A DNA stretch of 64,000 nucleotides from CAVSQX01 sp963730225 (GTDB lineage Bacteria; Planctomycetota; Phycisphaerae; Tepidisphaerales; Tepidisphaeraceae), in assembly GCA_963730225.1 (NCBI GenBank), contig CAVSQX010000004.1, positions 434,001 through 498,000 on the forward strand, read 5' to 3'. The position numbers and the translations under genes are program-made. Of the stretch, positions 16,928 to 25,781 are shown piece by piece. The notes under the pieces were generated by a model. It did no database searches and was not told the DNA's origin. It saw only the letters and a list, made by a program, of their open reading frames with translations. Numbering within the stretch: the first letter of the stretch is position 1; every line of letters begins with the position of its first letter.

Positions 16928-18256
16928 ATGCGATTGAATGTGCTGATCGTCGATGACGAGCCGAACATCCGCAAGATGTTGTCGGTTGCACTGACGGCCG
17001 ACGGGCATCGGGCCGCCGCCGTCACCAACGCGCGCGATGCCCAGGCACAGGCGGCGGCTCAGCCGTTCGACATGGCGATCGTGGATTTACGGCTCGGCGC
17101 CGACACGGGAATGGATCTGATTCCGCGGCTGAGCGCCGAAAGTCCGTGGATGAAAATCGTGGTGATGACGGCGTATGCGTCGATCGATTCGGCCGTCGAA
17201 GCGATGCGGCGCGGAGCGACGGATTATCTGGCCAAGCCGTTCGCGCCGGCGCAGCTGCGGCTGCTGGTCGAGCGTGTCGGCCGATTGCGGGCGCTCGAAC
17301 AGCGCGTGGCGGGGTTGCAGGGAAGCCTGGGCGAGGTGAATTCGGAAATCGATCTGGCCACCAGCAGCCCGGCGATGCGGCGGGCGATCGAATTGGCCCG
17401 CGACGTCGCCGCCAGCGATGCGACGGTTCTGATTCGGGGTGAAAGCGGAACGGGCAAAGGCGTTTTGGCGCGGGCGATCCATTCCTGGAGCCAGCGGGCC
17501 AGCGGGGTTTTCTCGACCGTCTCCTGTCCCACGCTTTCGGCCGACCTGCTGGAAAGCGAACTGTTCGGACACGCCAAGGGATCATTCACCGGAGCGGTGC
17601 GCGACAATCCCGGACGAATCGCCGGCTCCGAGGGAGGCACGCTTTTTCTGGACGAGATCGGCGATCTGCCGCTGAATCTTCAGCCCAAACTACTGCGGTT
17701 CGTGCAGGATCGGGAGTACGAGCGCGTCGGGGATTCGGTCACGCGGCGTGCGGATGTTCGGCTGATCATCGCCACCAATGTGGATCTGGCCGAGGCGGTG
17801 CGGGCGGGGAGATTCCGCGAGGATTTGTTCTACCGCATCAACGTGATTCAGATCGAGCTTCCGCCGCTGCGGCAGCGGAGCGAGGATTTGCTGCCGATGG
17901 CGGAACACCTGCTGAAGTACCTCAGTCGGCGTCGGCCGATCGCCGGTTTCACCGAGGAAGCCCTGGCGGCGCTGCGGGCTTACGATTGGCCGGGAAACGT
18001 GCGCGAGCTGCGGAACGTGATCGAGCGGGCGGCGATTCTCTGTCGGGGCGAGCGGATCGGGACTGAGAATTTGCCGGGCAATCTGGCCGCAAGAACGGCC
18101 GAGCCGAAGTTGGGTGATCCGGTGCCGTTGGATCAGATCGAGGCGCTGCATCTGCGTCGGCTTTTGGCGAGCACACCTACCATTGACGCGGCGGCGGCGG
18201 CGCTGGGAATTGACGCCACCACGTTGTGGCGAAAACGAAAAAAATACGGAATCTGA
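16928..18256 (+). CDS. NtrC/AlgB-family sigma-54-dependent response regulator
   Basis: The 442-residue regulator has a receiver domain (about 1-120, phospho-acceptor Asp53 in AIVDLRLG). An AAA+ domain (about 145-375) follows, with Walker A GESGTGKG, the sigma-54 loop GSFTGA and Walker B GGTLFLDEIGDLP. It ends in a Fis-type helix-turn-helix (AAALGIDATTLWRKRKKYGI). The tail is close to that of AlgB, the partner of KinB. I prefer ATG 16928 over GTG 16898 because it starts directly before the receiver strand and has AGGGG upstream. It lies just upstream of a KinB-like kinase gene and a sigma-54-like element. It may activate that promoter and hence the K+ transport genes; this is inference. Confidence 0.9.
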   Translation: MRLNVLIVDDEPNIRKMLSVALTADGHRAAAVTNARDAQAQAAAQPFDMAIVDLRLGADTGMDLIPRLSAESPWMKIVVMTAYASIDSAVEAMRRGATDYLAKPFAPAQLRLLVERVGRLRALEQRVAGLQGSLGEVNSEIDLATSSPAMRRAIELARDVAASDATVLIRGESGTGKGVLARAIHSWSQRASGVFSTVSCPTLSADLLESELFGHAKGSFTGAVRDNPGRIAGSEGGTLFLDEIGDLPLNLQPKLLRFVQDREYERVGDSVTRRADVRLIIATNVDLAEAVRAGRFREDLFYRINVIQIELPPLRQRSEDLLPMAEHLLKYLSRRRPIAGFTEEALAALRAYDWPGNVRELRNVIERAAILCRGERIGTENLPGNLAARTAEPKLGDPVPLDQIEALHLRRLLASTPTIDAAAAALGIDATTLWRKRKKYGI

Positions 18257-18373
18257 CCGAGATTGCATTTCTGCAATTCGGCTTGGGCAACGTCGTGCAT
18301 TTCCACAAGGCAAGTGATGAGGTGGTTTTCACTAAACCATTTATTTCAAACCGTTTGCGGTAGATGGACCGTT

Positions 18374-18389
18374 TGGCACAATCTCTGCA
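18374..18389 (+). promoter_or_regulatory. Possible sigma-54 (-24/-12) promoter
   Basis: TGGCAC (18374-18379), five bases, then CTGCA (18385-18389) places GG and GC exactly 10 nt apart, as in -24/-12 promoters. It lies between a sigma-54 activator gene and the sensor kinase gene. A difficulty: the predicted start of transcription near 18400 would leave only about 3 nt before ATG 18403 and would cut off the ribosome site GGAGG at 18392-18396. Confidence 0.4.
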
Positions 18390-18402
18390 TTGGAGGTTTC
18401 AT

Positions 18403-20295
18403 ATGATCGGCCTTCGCCAGAAACTTCTGCTGGGATTTGGTGGGCTGCTGATCATTTTGCTGATGGTCAGCGGGTTGGGAATCGCCGTTTCAGTGCAGCA
18501 CCGAAACGCATTGGATACGTTTCTGTACGAAAACTGGCGCAGCGTTCAGTACGGCCAGAACATGGTTGAATCGCTCGAGCATTTGAGCGACAGCGTCCGC
18601 ACCCAACTGCATCCGGGCGAGCTTTCCCCGTTTCTGGCGACATTCGATGCAAACCTCGATGCGGAGAATCGCAACATCACGCTTCCCGGCGAGCAGGAAC
18701 TCGCCGACGGCCTCTCGTTGAAATGGTGGGGCCACGACAGCAGCGGGCGGAAAAATGACGACAGCCTCAAGGCGGCCTTTACAACACTTCAGAATCCACA
18801 AGCTTCCGCCGCCGACCGCGCCGCTGCGCTGGCGGCGGCGATGCGTCTGGCGCCGCAGGTGAAAATCGCCGCACAGTCCGTGATCAATTTGAATCTCGCC
18901 AACATGACCCCGATCGAGGGGCGTGTGAAGGCGATGGCCGACAGCGCCAATCGGCTCATGATTGTTCTGACGGCATGCGGAATCGCGTTGGCGGTGGTTT
19001 TCGTGCTGATCATGAGCCGATCGATTTTGCAGCCGGTGCAGATGCTGACCAAATCGGCGCGAGAAATCGAGCAGGGAAATCTCGATCTGGTGGTGCAGGT
19101 GAAGTCGCGCGATGAGCTGCACCAGTTGGCCGAGGCGTTCAACTCGATGGCGGCCAAGCTGCGCGAGTATCGCCGAACCAACCGCGCCAAGCTGGTGCGA
19201 ACGCAGCAGACGACGCAATTGGCCATCAACAGCCTGCCGGATGTGGTGGCGATTCTCTCGCCCGAGGGCAATGTCGAAATGGCCAACGCCGCGGCGCAGC
19301 GGCTTTTTGGATTGCGCGCCGACGCGCACGTTTCCGAATTGCACGCCGACTGGCTCGTGGAATTGTATCAGAAGACCGCGCGGGATCTGCTGCCGATCGA
19401 GCCGCGGGGATATGAATCGGCGATTCAAGTTCTGGATGAAGGCGGCGGGGAGCGATTCTTCCTTCCGCACGCGGTTCCGATTCTGGAAGAGGATCGCCAG
19501 TTGCTGGGTGTCACCGTCGTACTGGCGGATGTCACGCATCTTCGGCGGCTGGACGAGATGAAGAGCGGCATGCTCTCGGTGGTGTCGCACGAGCTAAAAA
19601 CCCCGCTGACCAGCATCCGCATGGGCGTGCATCTGCTGCTGGAGGAGCGCGTCGGATCGATCACCGCGCAGCAGACCGATCTGCTGCTGGCGATCCGCGA
19701 CGACAGCGATCGGTTGAATCAGATCATCGAGAATCTGCTGGACATCGGGCGGATCGAATCGGGCCGGGGATTGATGGATTTGAAATCGGAGCCGTCGGAA
19801 AAGGTTGTGAGCGACGCGGCGATGTCGCAAACGGCAGCGTTTGCGGATCGGGGTGTGGATTTGAATGTGAGCATCCCGCTGGAAACACCGCCGGTGATGG
19901 TGGACCCGGCACGAATCTCGCACGTTTTCTCGAATCTTCTGGGCAACGCGCGCAAGTACACGCAGCCGGGTGGCACGGTGAACGTGACGGCATCGACGGA
20001 AGACGGATTCGTGCGATTTACCGTGAAAGACAGCGGGCCGGGGATTCCGCGGCAGTACATGGAGCGCATTTTCGAGCGGTTTTTCCGAGTGCCCGGCCAA
20101 GTCGGCGGCAGCGGCGCGGGGCTGGGGTTGGCTATCGCCCGGGAAATCGTCGAGGCCCACGGTGGAAGAATTTCGGTTGAGAGCAATGAAGGCAAAGGAA
20201 GCAAGTTCAGTTTCACTCTCCAGCGGGCCGACACGGCCCGGCGCGAGGCGAGTCATGAAAAACACCAAGTCATCTCGAATTCTGATCGTCGATGA
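18403..20295 (+). CDS. Membrane sensor histidine kinase (HAMP-PAS-HisKA-HATPase, KinB-like)
   Basis: The 630-residue kinase begins MIGLRQKLLLGFGGLLIILL after TGGAGGTTTCAT, a good ribosome site. TM1 (about 8-30) and TM2 (about 190-212) frame a periplasmic helical domain. A HAMP linker, a PAS domain (about 275-385), the HisKA box SVVSHELKTPLTS with His396 and an HATPase with N, G1 and G2 boxes (NLLGNARKYTQPGG, DSGPGIP, GSGAGLGLAIA) follow. The layout is like KinB, which pairs with AlgB, encoded by the preceding gene type. It overlaps the next receiver gene by 41 nt. It likely phosphorylates one or more of the three nearby receivers. The signal is unknown. Confidence 0.9.
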   Translation: MIGLRQKLLLGFGGLLIILLMVSGLGIAVSVQHRNALDTFLYENWRSVQYGQNMVESLEHLSDSVRTQLHPGELSPFLATFDANLDAENRNITLPGEQELADGLSLKWWGHDSSGRKNDDSLKAAFTTLQNPQASAADRAAALAAAMRLAPQVKIAAQSVINLNLANMTPIEGRVKAMADSANRLMIVLTACGIALAVVFVLIMSRSILQPVQMLTKSAREIEQGNLDLVVQVKSRDELHQLAEAFNSMAAKLREYRRTNRAKLVRTQQTTQLAINSLPDVVAILSPEGNVEMANAAAQRLFGLRADAHVSELHADWLVELYQKTARDLLPIEPRGYESAIQVLDEGGGERFFLPHAVPILEEDRQLLGVTVVLADVTHLRRLDEMKSGMLSVVSHELKTPLTSIRMGVHLLLEERVGSITAQQTDLLLAIRDDSDRLNQIIENLLDIGRIESGRGLMDLKSEPSEKVVSDAAMSQTAAFADRGVDLNVSIPLETPPVMVDPARISHVFSNLLGNARKYTQPGGTVNVTASTEDGFVRFTVKDSGPGIPRQYMERIFERFFRVPGQVGGSGAGLGLAIAREIVEAHGGRISVESNEGKGSKFSFTLQRADTARREASHEKHQVISNSDRR

Positions 20296-21007
20296 CGAGA
20301 CGAACATTCGCCTGATGCTGCGCACGGCGCTGACCACCGACGGTTACAGCGTTTCCGAAGCCGGCGACGGGCGAATGGCATTGGAAATGATCGACCAGAC
20401 GCGGCCCGATCTGGTCATACTCGATCTTTCCATGCCCAAGCTCGACGGGCTGGGCGTGCTTCAGGAACTGCGCGGAGTTCGACCGATCGATCGGCCGAGA
20501 GTCATCGTGCTGACGGCGTACGGGTCGATTGCCACCGCGGTGAAAGCTACGCGGCTGGGGGCGATGGATTTCGTCGAGAAGCCGGTGTCGGTGGATGAAA
20601 TCCGCGAGAGCGTCGACGCCGCATTGATCGAGCCGTTGCCGGTCGATCAGTCGCCCGGAAGCGCCGACCCGTTGGCCGGTGGATACGGGGCGGTGCTGGA
20701 CCGTGTTCGCAAGGCCCTGCGGATGGCCAACTACGCCGACGCCGAGACGCTCATGATGAAGGCCGCCGACCTGGCCCAGAAAGATGCGGCGTATCTGAAC
20801 CTGCTGGGCGTTCTATTTGAATCGCAGCGGAAATGGCGGCTGGCCCGCAAATGCTACAACAAGGCGATCTCCGCCGACGGCCGGTATGAGCCGCCGCAAA
20901 GGAATCTTCGCCGGCTGATTGAAATGAAGGCGACCGGCCGCACCGAGCAGCCGATCGTGCTGGGAGACGAGCCCGATGATGTCTGGTTCGCCCGTTTGCC
21001 TGACTGA
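20255..21007 (+). CDS. Receiver-domain protein with TPR-like C-terminus
   Basis: The 250-residue protein begins MKNTKSSRILIVDDETNIRL. The receiver domain has acidic pocket DDE and phospho-acceptor Asp57 in LVILDLSMPK, with conserved Thr in VLTAYGS and Lys in FVEKPV. After about residue 145 comes a helical TPR-like segment (AETLMMKAADLAQKDAAYLN, RKCYNKAISADGRYEPP) instead of a DNA-binding domain. It overlaps the kinase gene by 41 nt. The next gene has the same architecture and is a clear paralogue. It may act by protein contact rather than by binding DNA. Confidence 0.87.
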   Translation: MKNTKSSRILIVDDETNIRLMLRTALTTDGYSVSEAGDGRMALEMIDQTRPDLVILDLSMPKLDGLGVLQELRGVRPIDRPRVIVLTAYGSIATAVKATRLGAMDFVEKPVSVDEIRESVDAALIEPLPVDQSPGSADPLAGGYGAVLDRVRKALRMANYADAETLMMKAADLAQKDAAYLNLLGVLFESQRKWRLARKCYNKAISADGRYEPPQRNLRRLIEMKATGRTEQPIVLGDEPDDVWFARLPD

Positions 21008-21034
21008 AGTGGTTGTATTTACTAGGATTACGCC

Positions 21035-21763
21035 ATGTCAGCGAAAATCCTTGTGGCCGATGACGAAGCAAATATCCAGGCGATGGTGAAGCTGTGTCTG
21101 ACCGCCAACGGATACGAAGTGAGCGTCGCCAGCGATGGGTTGCAGGCCCTGGAAATCCTCACCCGGAAGGAGCACGACCTGCTGGTGCTGGACCTGTCGA
21201 TGCCGGTGATGGATGGAATGGCTGTGCTGCGAGAACTTCCAAAGCGATGCCCGAATTCAAAACCGGGCGTGGTGGTGATGACCGCGCACGGCTCGGTGCG
21301 GACGGTCATGGAAGCGGTGCGGCTGGGCGCGAGCGATTTTCTGGAGAAGCCGGTCGCTCCGCAGGATTTGTGTCAGAGCGTCGCCAGCCTGCTGGCCGCC
21401 GGGCGATTCCCGGGCCAAGGCGTCGTGGCGAACTACGACGAGGTGCTGGCCGGCGTTCGGCACGCGCTGGGCGGCGGACGATTGGGCGACGCCGAATCGC
21501 TGCTGATGACGGCGGGAACGATTAGCGACAACGATCCCTGTTTTATGAATCTCGCCGGTGTCATTCATGAGGTGCACGGCCGGCCCCAGAGCGCCCGGCG
21601 GTTTTACCAGAAGTCGCTGGCGGCCGACTCCGCGTATCAGCCGGCCCGGCAAAATCTGGCTCGGCACGATGAGATCGACCGCACCGGCCAGTCGCACATT
21701 CCCGTCGCACTGGGCGAAGAGTCAGCCGTGCTGGAGCTTTCGGAACCGCCAAAACCATCTTGA
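21035..21763 (+). CDS. Receiver-domain protein with TPR-like C-terminus, paralogue
   Basis: The 242-residue protein has a receiver domain (MSAKILVADDEANIQAMVKL, phospho-acceptor Asp in LLVLDLSMPV, FLEKPV) followed by a TPR-like tail (GDAESLLMTAGTISDNDPCF, ARRFYQKSLAADSAYQPARQ). The tail aligns throughout with that of the preceding gene, so the pair arose by duplication. It has no recognisable output domain. It lies 16 nt before the first small gene of the kdp run, so it occupies the place where kdpE might be expected, but lacks a KdpE-type winged helix. Confidence 0.87.
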   Translation: MSAKILVADDEANIQAMVKLCLTANGYEVSVASDGLQALEILTRKEHDLLVLDLSMPVMDGMAVLRELPKRCPNSKPGVVVMTAHGSVRTVMEAVRLGASDFLEKPVAPQDLCQSVASLLAAGRFPGQGVVANYDEVLAGVRHALGGGRLGDAESLLMTAGTISDNDPCFMNLAGVIHEVHGRPQSARRFYQKSLAADSAYQPARQNLARHDEIDRTGQSHIPVALGEESAVLELSEPPKPS

Positions 21764-21779
21764 AATTGGAGCTGAATTT

Positions 21780-21863
21780 ATGTCGGACATGATTTTCATC
21801 GGGGCAACGATCGGATTTTTTGTTTTATGCATTCTCTACGCGCATGCCTGCGGGAGGCTTTGA
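21780..21863 (+). CDS. Small membrane protein heading the kdp operon
   Basis: The 27-residue peptide MSDMIFIGATIGFFVLCILY followed by AHACGRL is a single transmembrane helix with a polar, Cys-containing C-terminus. Similar tiny proteins, ending in a C-x-R-L-like motif, occur upstream of kdpF or kdpA in several phyla and are usually unnamed. It has GGAGC 8 nt upstream and is separated from kdpF by 3 nt. It may be an accessory peptide of the KdpFABC complex, which is inference from position. Confidence 0.75.
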   Translation: MSDMIFIGATIGFFVLCILYAHACGRL

Positions 21864-21866
21864 GCC

Positions 21867-21950
21867 ATGGAAAACGTAATCGTTGGCATCGTCGCTTTGG
21901 GATTGTTGGTCTATCTGTTCTGGACGCTGATTCGGCCGGAGCAGTTTTAA
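21867..21950 (+). CDS. kdpF: K+-transporting ATPase small subunit KdpF
   Basis: The 27-residue single-helix peptide starts MENVIVGIVALGLLVYLFWT and ends LIRPEQF, the classic KdpF C-terminus. KdpF stabilises the KdpABC complex in the inner membrane. It is followed 16 nt later by kdpA. Confidence 0.9.
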   Translation: MENVIVGIVALGLLVYLFWTLIRPEQF

Positions 21951-21966
21951 CATCGGAGATTTGGCC

Positions 21967-23679
21967 ATGACTTTTAGCGGTTGGATTCAACTGGCGATTT
22001 ACGTCGCGCTGTTGCTGGCCATCACCAAGCCGATGGGGTTGTACCTGCATTGGGTTTTGGAAAATCGGCGGCACGGTCGCATGGAGCGATCGATCTACCG
22101 GCTCTTGCGCATCGATCCGCAGCGCGAGCAGAATTGGAAGCAATACTGCGTGGCGATGCTGGTGTTCAGCGTGGTGTCGATGCTGGTGACATACGCGGTT
22201 TTGCGAACGCAGAATCACTTGCCGCTGAACCCTCAGAAGTTGCCGGCGGTGGCGGATCATCTGGCGCTGAACACGGCGGCGAGTTTTACCACGAACACGA
22301 ATTGGCAGAACTACGGCGGCGAGAACACGATGTCGTACTTCTCGCAGATGTTTGCCCTGGCGATGCACAATTTCTTCTCGGCGGCGGTGGGAATCGTGAT
22401 CGCGGCGGTGGTGGTGCGCGGGATCGCCCGAGCCAAATCCGCGACGGTGGGAAATTTCTGGGTGGATTTGGTTCGGATACATCTGTATCTGCTGCTGCCG
22501 ATCTGCCTGATTTACGCGTTGTTTCTGATCAGCCAGGGCATGATCCAGAATTTTCGCCCGTACACGGCGGCAGCGACGCTGGAGCAGCCGGCGATCACGC
22601 AGACGATCGGGCAGGGCCCGGTCGCTTCGCAGGTCGCCATCAAAATGCTGGGCACCAACGGCGGCGGATTCTTCAACGCCAATGCCGCGCATCCGTTTGA
22701 AAATCCGACGCCCCTCAGCAATTTCATTCAGATTCTTTCCATCTTTTCGATCGGCAGCGGTTTGACCTATTACCTGGGGCGGATGGTCAAGAACCAGGGC
22801 CACGGGTGGGCCGTGTGGACGTGCATGTTCCTGCTGTTCCTGGGCGGAGTGTTGCTTCTCTGGTCGTCCGAATCGCGCGGCGATCCGCGCATCACAGCGC
22901 TGGGTGTGGATTCCGCCAGTTCGGTTTACGAGGGAAAGGAAGTTCGATTCGGCGTTTTTAACTCGGCTCTGTTTGCGACAATCACCACCGACGCTTCCTG
23001 CGGCGCCGTGAACTGCATGCATGATTCGCTGACGCCGTTGGGCGGGATGGTTCCGATTTTCAATATCCAGACCGGCGAGGTGATTTTCGGCGGGGTGGGC
23101 GCGGGCTTGTACGGCATGATGATCTTCATCGTGCTGGCGATTTTCATCGCCGGGCTGATGGTCGGGCGCACGCCGGAATATCTGGGCAAAAAAATCGACG
23201 GGTTCGACGTGAAATGCGTGGTGTTGGCGATCGCAGCGCCAAGCCTGGCCATTCTGGGATTCACCGCGTGGGCCGTCGTCGCCGACTGGGGGCAAGCAGG
23301 GATGAACAACAACGGGCCGCACGGGTTCAGCGAAATTCTCTATTGCTTCACATCGTGCGCCGGCAATAACGGCTCGGCGTTTGCCGGGTTAACAGGCTAT
23401 CCCTCCAACGGCGATCCGCACTACGACCTGACGCAGGCGGCCGACATGCTCATCGGGCGATTCTTCATGATCGTGCCGCTTTTCGCGCTGGCCGGAAACA
23501 TGGCCAGAAAAAAAATCGCTCCGCAGAGCGCCGGCAGTTTCCCCGTCGGCGGCCCGACGTTCGCGCTGCTGCTGCTGGGAACCGTCGTCATCGTCGGAGC
23601 CCTCACATTCCTGCCCGCGCTGGCGATGGGTCCGGTTATCGAACATTTCATCATGAACGGATCGTCGATCACTTACTGA
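21967..23679 (+). CDS. kdpA: K+-transporting ATPase subunit KdpA
   Basis: The 570-residue inner-membrane subunit carries the K+ selectivity filter. Pore-loop signatures are visible as SFTTNTNWQNYGGE, KMLGTNGGGFFNANAAHPFE, the CGAVNCMHDSLTPLGGM segment, and CFTSCAGNNGSAFAG. About ten transmembrane helices are predicted. ATG 21967 is chosen over TTG 21961 because GGAG lies 8 nt upstream and MTFSGWIQ is a normal KdpA start. It is part of the high-affinity ATP-driven K+ uptake complex with kdpB and kdpC just downstream. Confidence 0.96.
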   Translation: MTFSGWIQLAIYVALLLAITKPMGLYLHWVLENRRHGRMERSIYRLLRIDPQREQNWKQYCVAMLVFSVVSMLVTYAVLRTQNHLPLNPQKLPAVADHLALNTAASFTTNTNWQNYGGENTMSYFSQMFALAMHNFFSAAVGIVIAAVVVRGIARAKSATVGNFWVDLVRIHLYLLLPICLIYALFLISQGMIQNFRPYTAAATLEQPAITQTIGQGPVASQVAIKMLGTNGGGFFNANAAHPFENPTPLSNFIQILSIFSIGSGLTYYLGRMVKNQGHGWAVWTCMFLLFLGGVLLLWSSESRGDPRITALGVDSASSVYEGKEVRFGVFNSALFATITTDASCGAVNCMHDSLTPLGGMVPIFNIQTGEVIFGGVGAGLYGMMIFIVLAIFIAGLMVGRTPEYLGKKIDGFDVKCVVLAIAAPSLAILGFTAWAVVADWGQAGMNNNGPHGFSEILYCFTSCAGNNGSAFAGLTGYPSNGDPHYDLTQAADMLIGRFFMIVPLFALAGNMARKKIAPQSAGSFPVGGPTFALLLLGTVVIVGALTFLPALAMGPVIEHFIMNGSSITY

Positions 23680-23692
23680 TTTTGAGGTTACC

Positions 23693-25761
23693 ATGTCCGC
23701 CAAAGCAAGACCCCTGTTTGACCCGCGGATCATCATTCCCGCCATCCGCGAGAGTTTCAAGAAGCTCAATCCGCTTCACATGTGGAAGAACCCGGTGATG
23801 TTCGTCACCGAGGTGGGAGCGGCGGTGACGACGCTCGATCTGGCGTTCACGCACGATTCCCGGTTCTTCGTCGCCCAGATTTCGATCTGGCTGTGGTTCA
23901 CGGTGGTTTTCGCCAACTTCGCCGAAGCGATGGCCGAGGGGCGAGGAAAAGCCCAGGCCGACACGCTGCGAAAGAGCCGCACGAAAAGCATCGGCAGGAA
24001 GATCATGCCGGATGGATCGATTCAGCCGGTTGCCGCAGAAACCCTGCGGAAAGGCGATGTGTTTGTCGTCGAGGCCAACGAACTGATCGCCGCCGACGGC
24101 GAGATCATCGAGGGAGCGGCCAGCGTGAACGAATCGGCGATCACGGGCGAATCGGCTCCGGTGATCCGGGAAGCCGGCGGCGATCGCTCGGCGGTCACGG
24201 GGGGCACCACCGTGCTTTCCGATCAGATCAAGGTGCGCGTCACCGCCGATCCTGGTGAGAGTTTCATGGATCGCATGATCGGCCTCATCGAAGGCGCCAA
24301 GCGGCAGAAGACGCCGAATGAAATCGCCCTGTCGATTCTGCTCTCGGCGCTGACGATCATCTTCATGGCCGTCTGCATCACGATGATGCCGTTTGCGATT
24401 TTCACAAAAACGTATCTGGGCGACGGATCCAATGCGTATCACACGGTGCAGTTGGCGTTTTCGGTGACGGTGCTGGTGGCGCTGCTGGTGTGTCTGATTC
24501 CAACAACCATCGGCGGGCTTCTCTCGGCGATCGGCATCGCCGGGATCGATCGCATGGTGCAGCACAACGTGCTGGCGATGAGCGGCAAGGCCGTGGAAGC
24601 GGCCGGGGACGTGGATGTGCTGCTGCTCGATAAAACCGGGACGATCACGCTGGGGAATCGTGAGGCGACGGAGTTCATTCCGGCTCCCGGAATTTCCGAA
24701 GACGAGATGGCCGATGCGGCACAGCTTTCGTCGCTGGCGGACGAAACACCGGAAGGTCGCAGCATCGTCGTGCTGGCAAAGGAAAAATACGGCCTGCGCG
24801 GCGCGAAATCAGCGAGATGCCGCAAGCGGAGTTTGTGGCGTTTACCGCGCAAACCCGCATGAGCGGACTGAATGTAAACGGAACGATGTACCGCAAGGGA
24901 GCGGCCAACAGCGTTCGGCAATTCGTCGGCGCCAGCGGGGCGACGTTCGCGCCGGAGATCGATCAAGCCGTGGAAAGAATCAGCCGTTCCGGCGGCACAC
25001 CGCTGGTCGTTGCCACGGCAAAAAAGGCGCTCGGGGTGATCTATCTCAAGGACATCGTCAAAACTGGTTTGCCCGATCGCTTCCAACGATTCCGGGCGAT
25101 GGGAATCAAGACGGTCATGATCACCGGGGACAATCCGCTCACCGCCGCCGCCATCGCAAAAGAAGCAGGCGTGGATGATTTTCTGGCCCAGGCGACCCCG
25201 GAAGACAAGCTCGCTCTCCTGCGGCGCGAGCAGGCGGCGGGACATCTGGTGGCGATGACCGGCGATGGCACCAACGACGCACCGGCATTGGCGCAAGCGG
25301 ATGTCGGCGTGGCGATGAATACCGGCACCCAGGCCGCGAAGGAGGCCGGGAATATGGTCGATCTCGACAGCAATCCGACCAAGCTGATCGAGGTCGTCGA
25401 AATCGGCAAGCAACTGCTGATGACCCGCGGGGCATTGACCACGTTCAGCGTGGCCAACGACGTGGCGAAATATTTCGCCATCATCCCGGCGATGTTGATG
25501 GGCGCGTTTCCGCAAATCGCGCCGCTGAATGTCATGAAGCTGGCGACGCCGCACAGCGCGGTGCTGAGCGCGGTGATCTTCAACGCGGTGATCATCATTC
25601 TGCTGATTCCGCTGGCGCTGAAGGGCGTGAAATTCCGCCCGGCGTCGGCGGTCACGATTCTTCGGCGAAACCTGCTGATTTACGGCGTGGGCGGAATCAT
25701 CTGCCCGTTCCCGGGCATCAAACTGATCGATCTTCTCGTGCACCTGCTGCATCTGGCCTAA
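23693..25761 (+). pseudogene. kdpB: K+-transporting P-type ATPase KdpB, frame interrupted
   Basis: KdpB is the P-type ATPase subunit. The first part (23693 to about 24800) holds the actuator loop NESAITGESAPV and the phosphorylation motif LLLDKTGTITLG. After EGRSIVVLAKEKYGLRG the frame breaks. The rest continues one frame over as EISEMPQAEFVAFTAQTRMS through TGDGTNDAPALAQADVGVA to the stop at 25761. Restoring one nucleotide near 24803 (GGCGCG to GGCCGCG) gives about 689 residues, the normal family length, with no other damage. An intact kdpC and strong conservation on both sides suggest a sequencing error or a very recent mutation. Confidence 0.93.
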
Positions 25762-25781
25762 AGCGGCAACGGAGAACAATC

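Noticed and set aside
16928..20295. Interpretation as an alginate regulator (AlgB/KinB) system
   Set aside because: The similarity is in architecture; no alginate genes are nearby, and the adjacent operon is for K+ transport, so no gene symbol was given.
21796..23322. A 508-codon His/Arg/Gln-rich frame antisense to kdpA
   Set aside because: Composition and position identify it as the mirror of kdpA codons.
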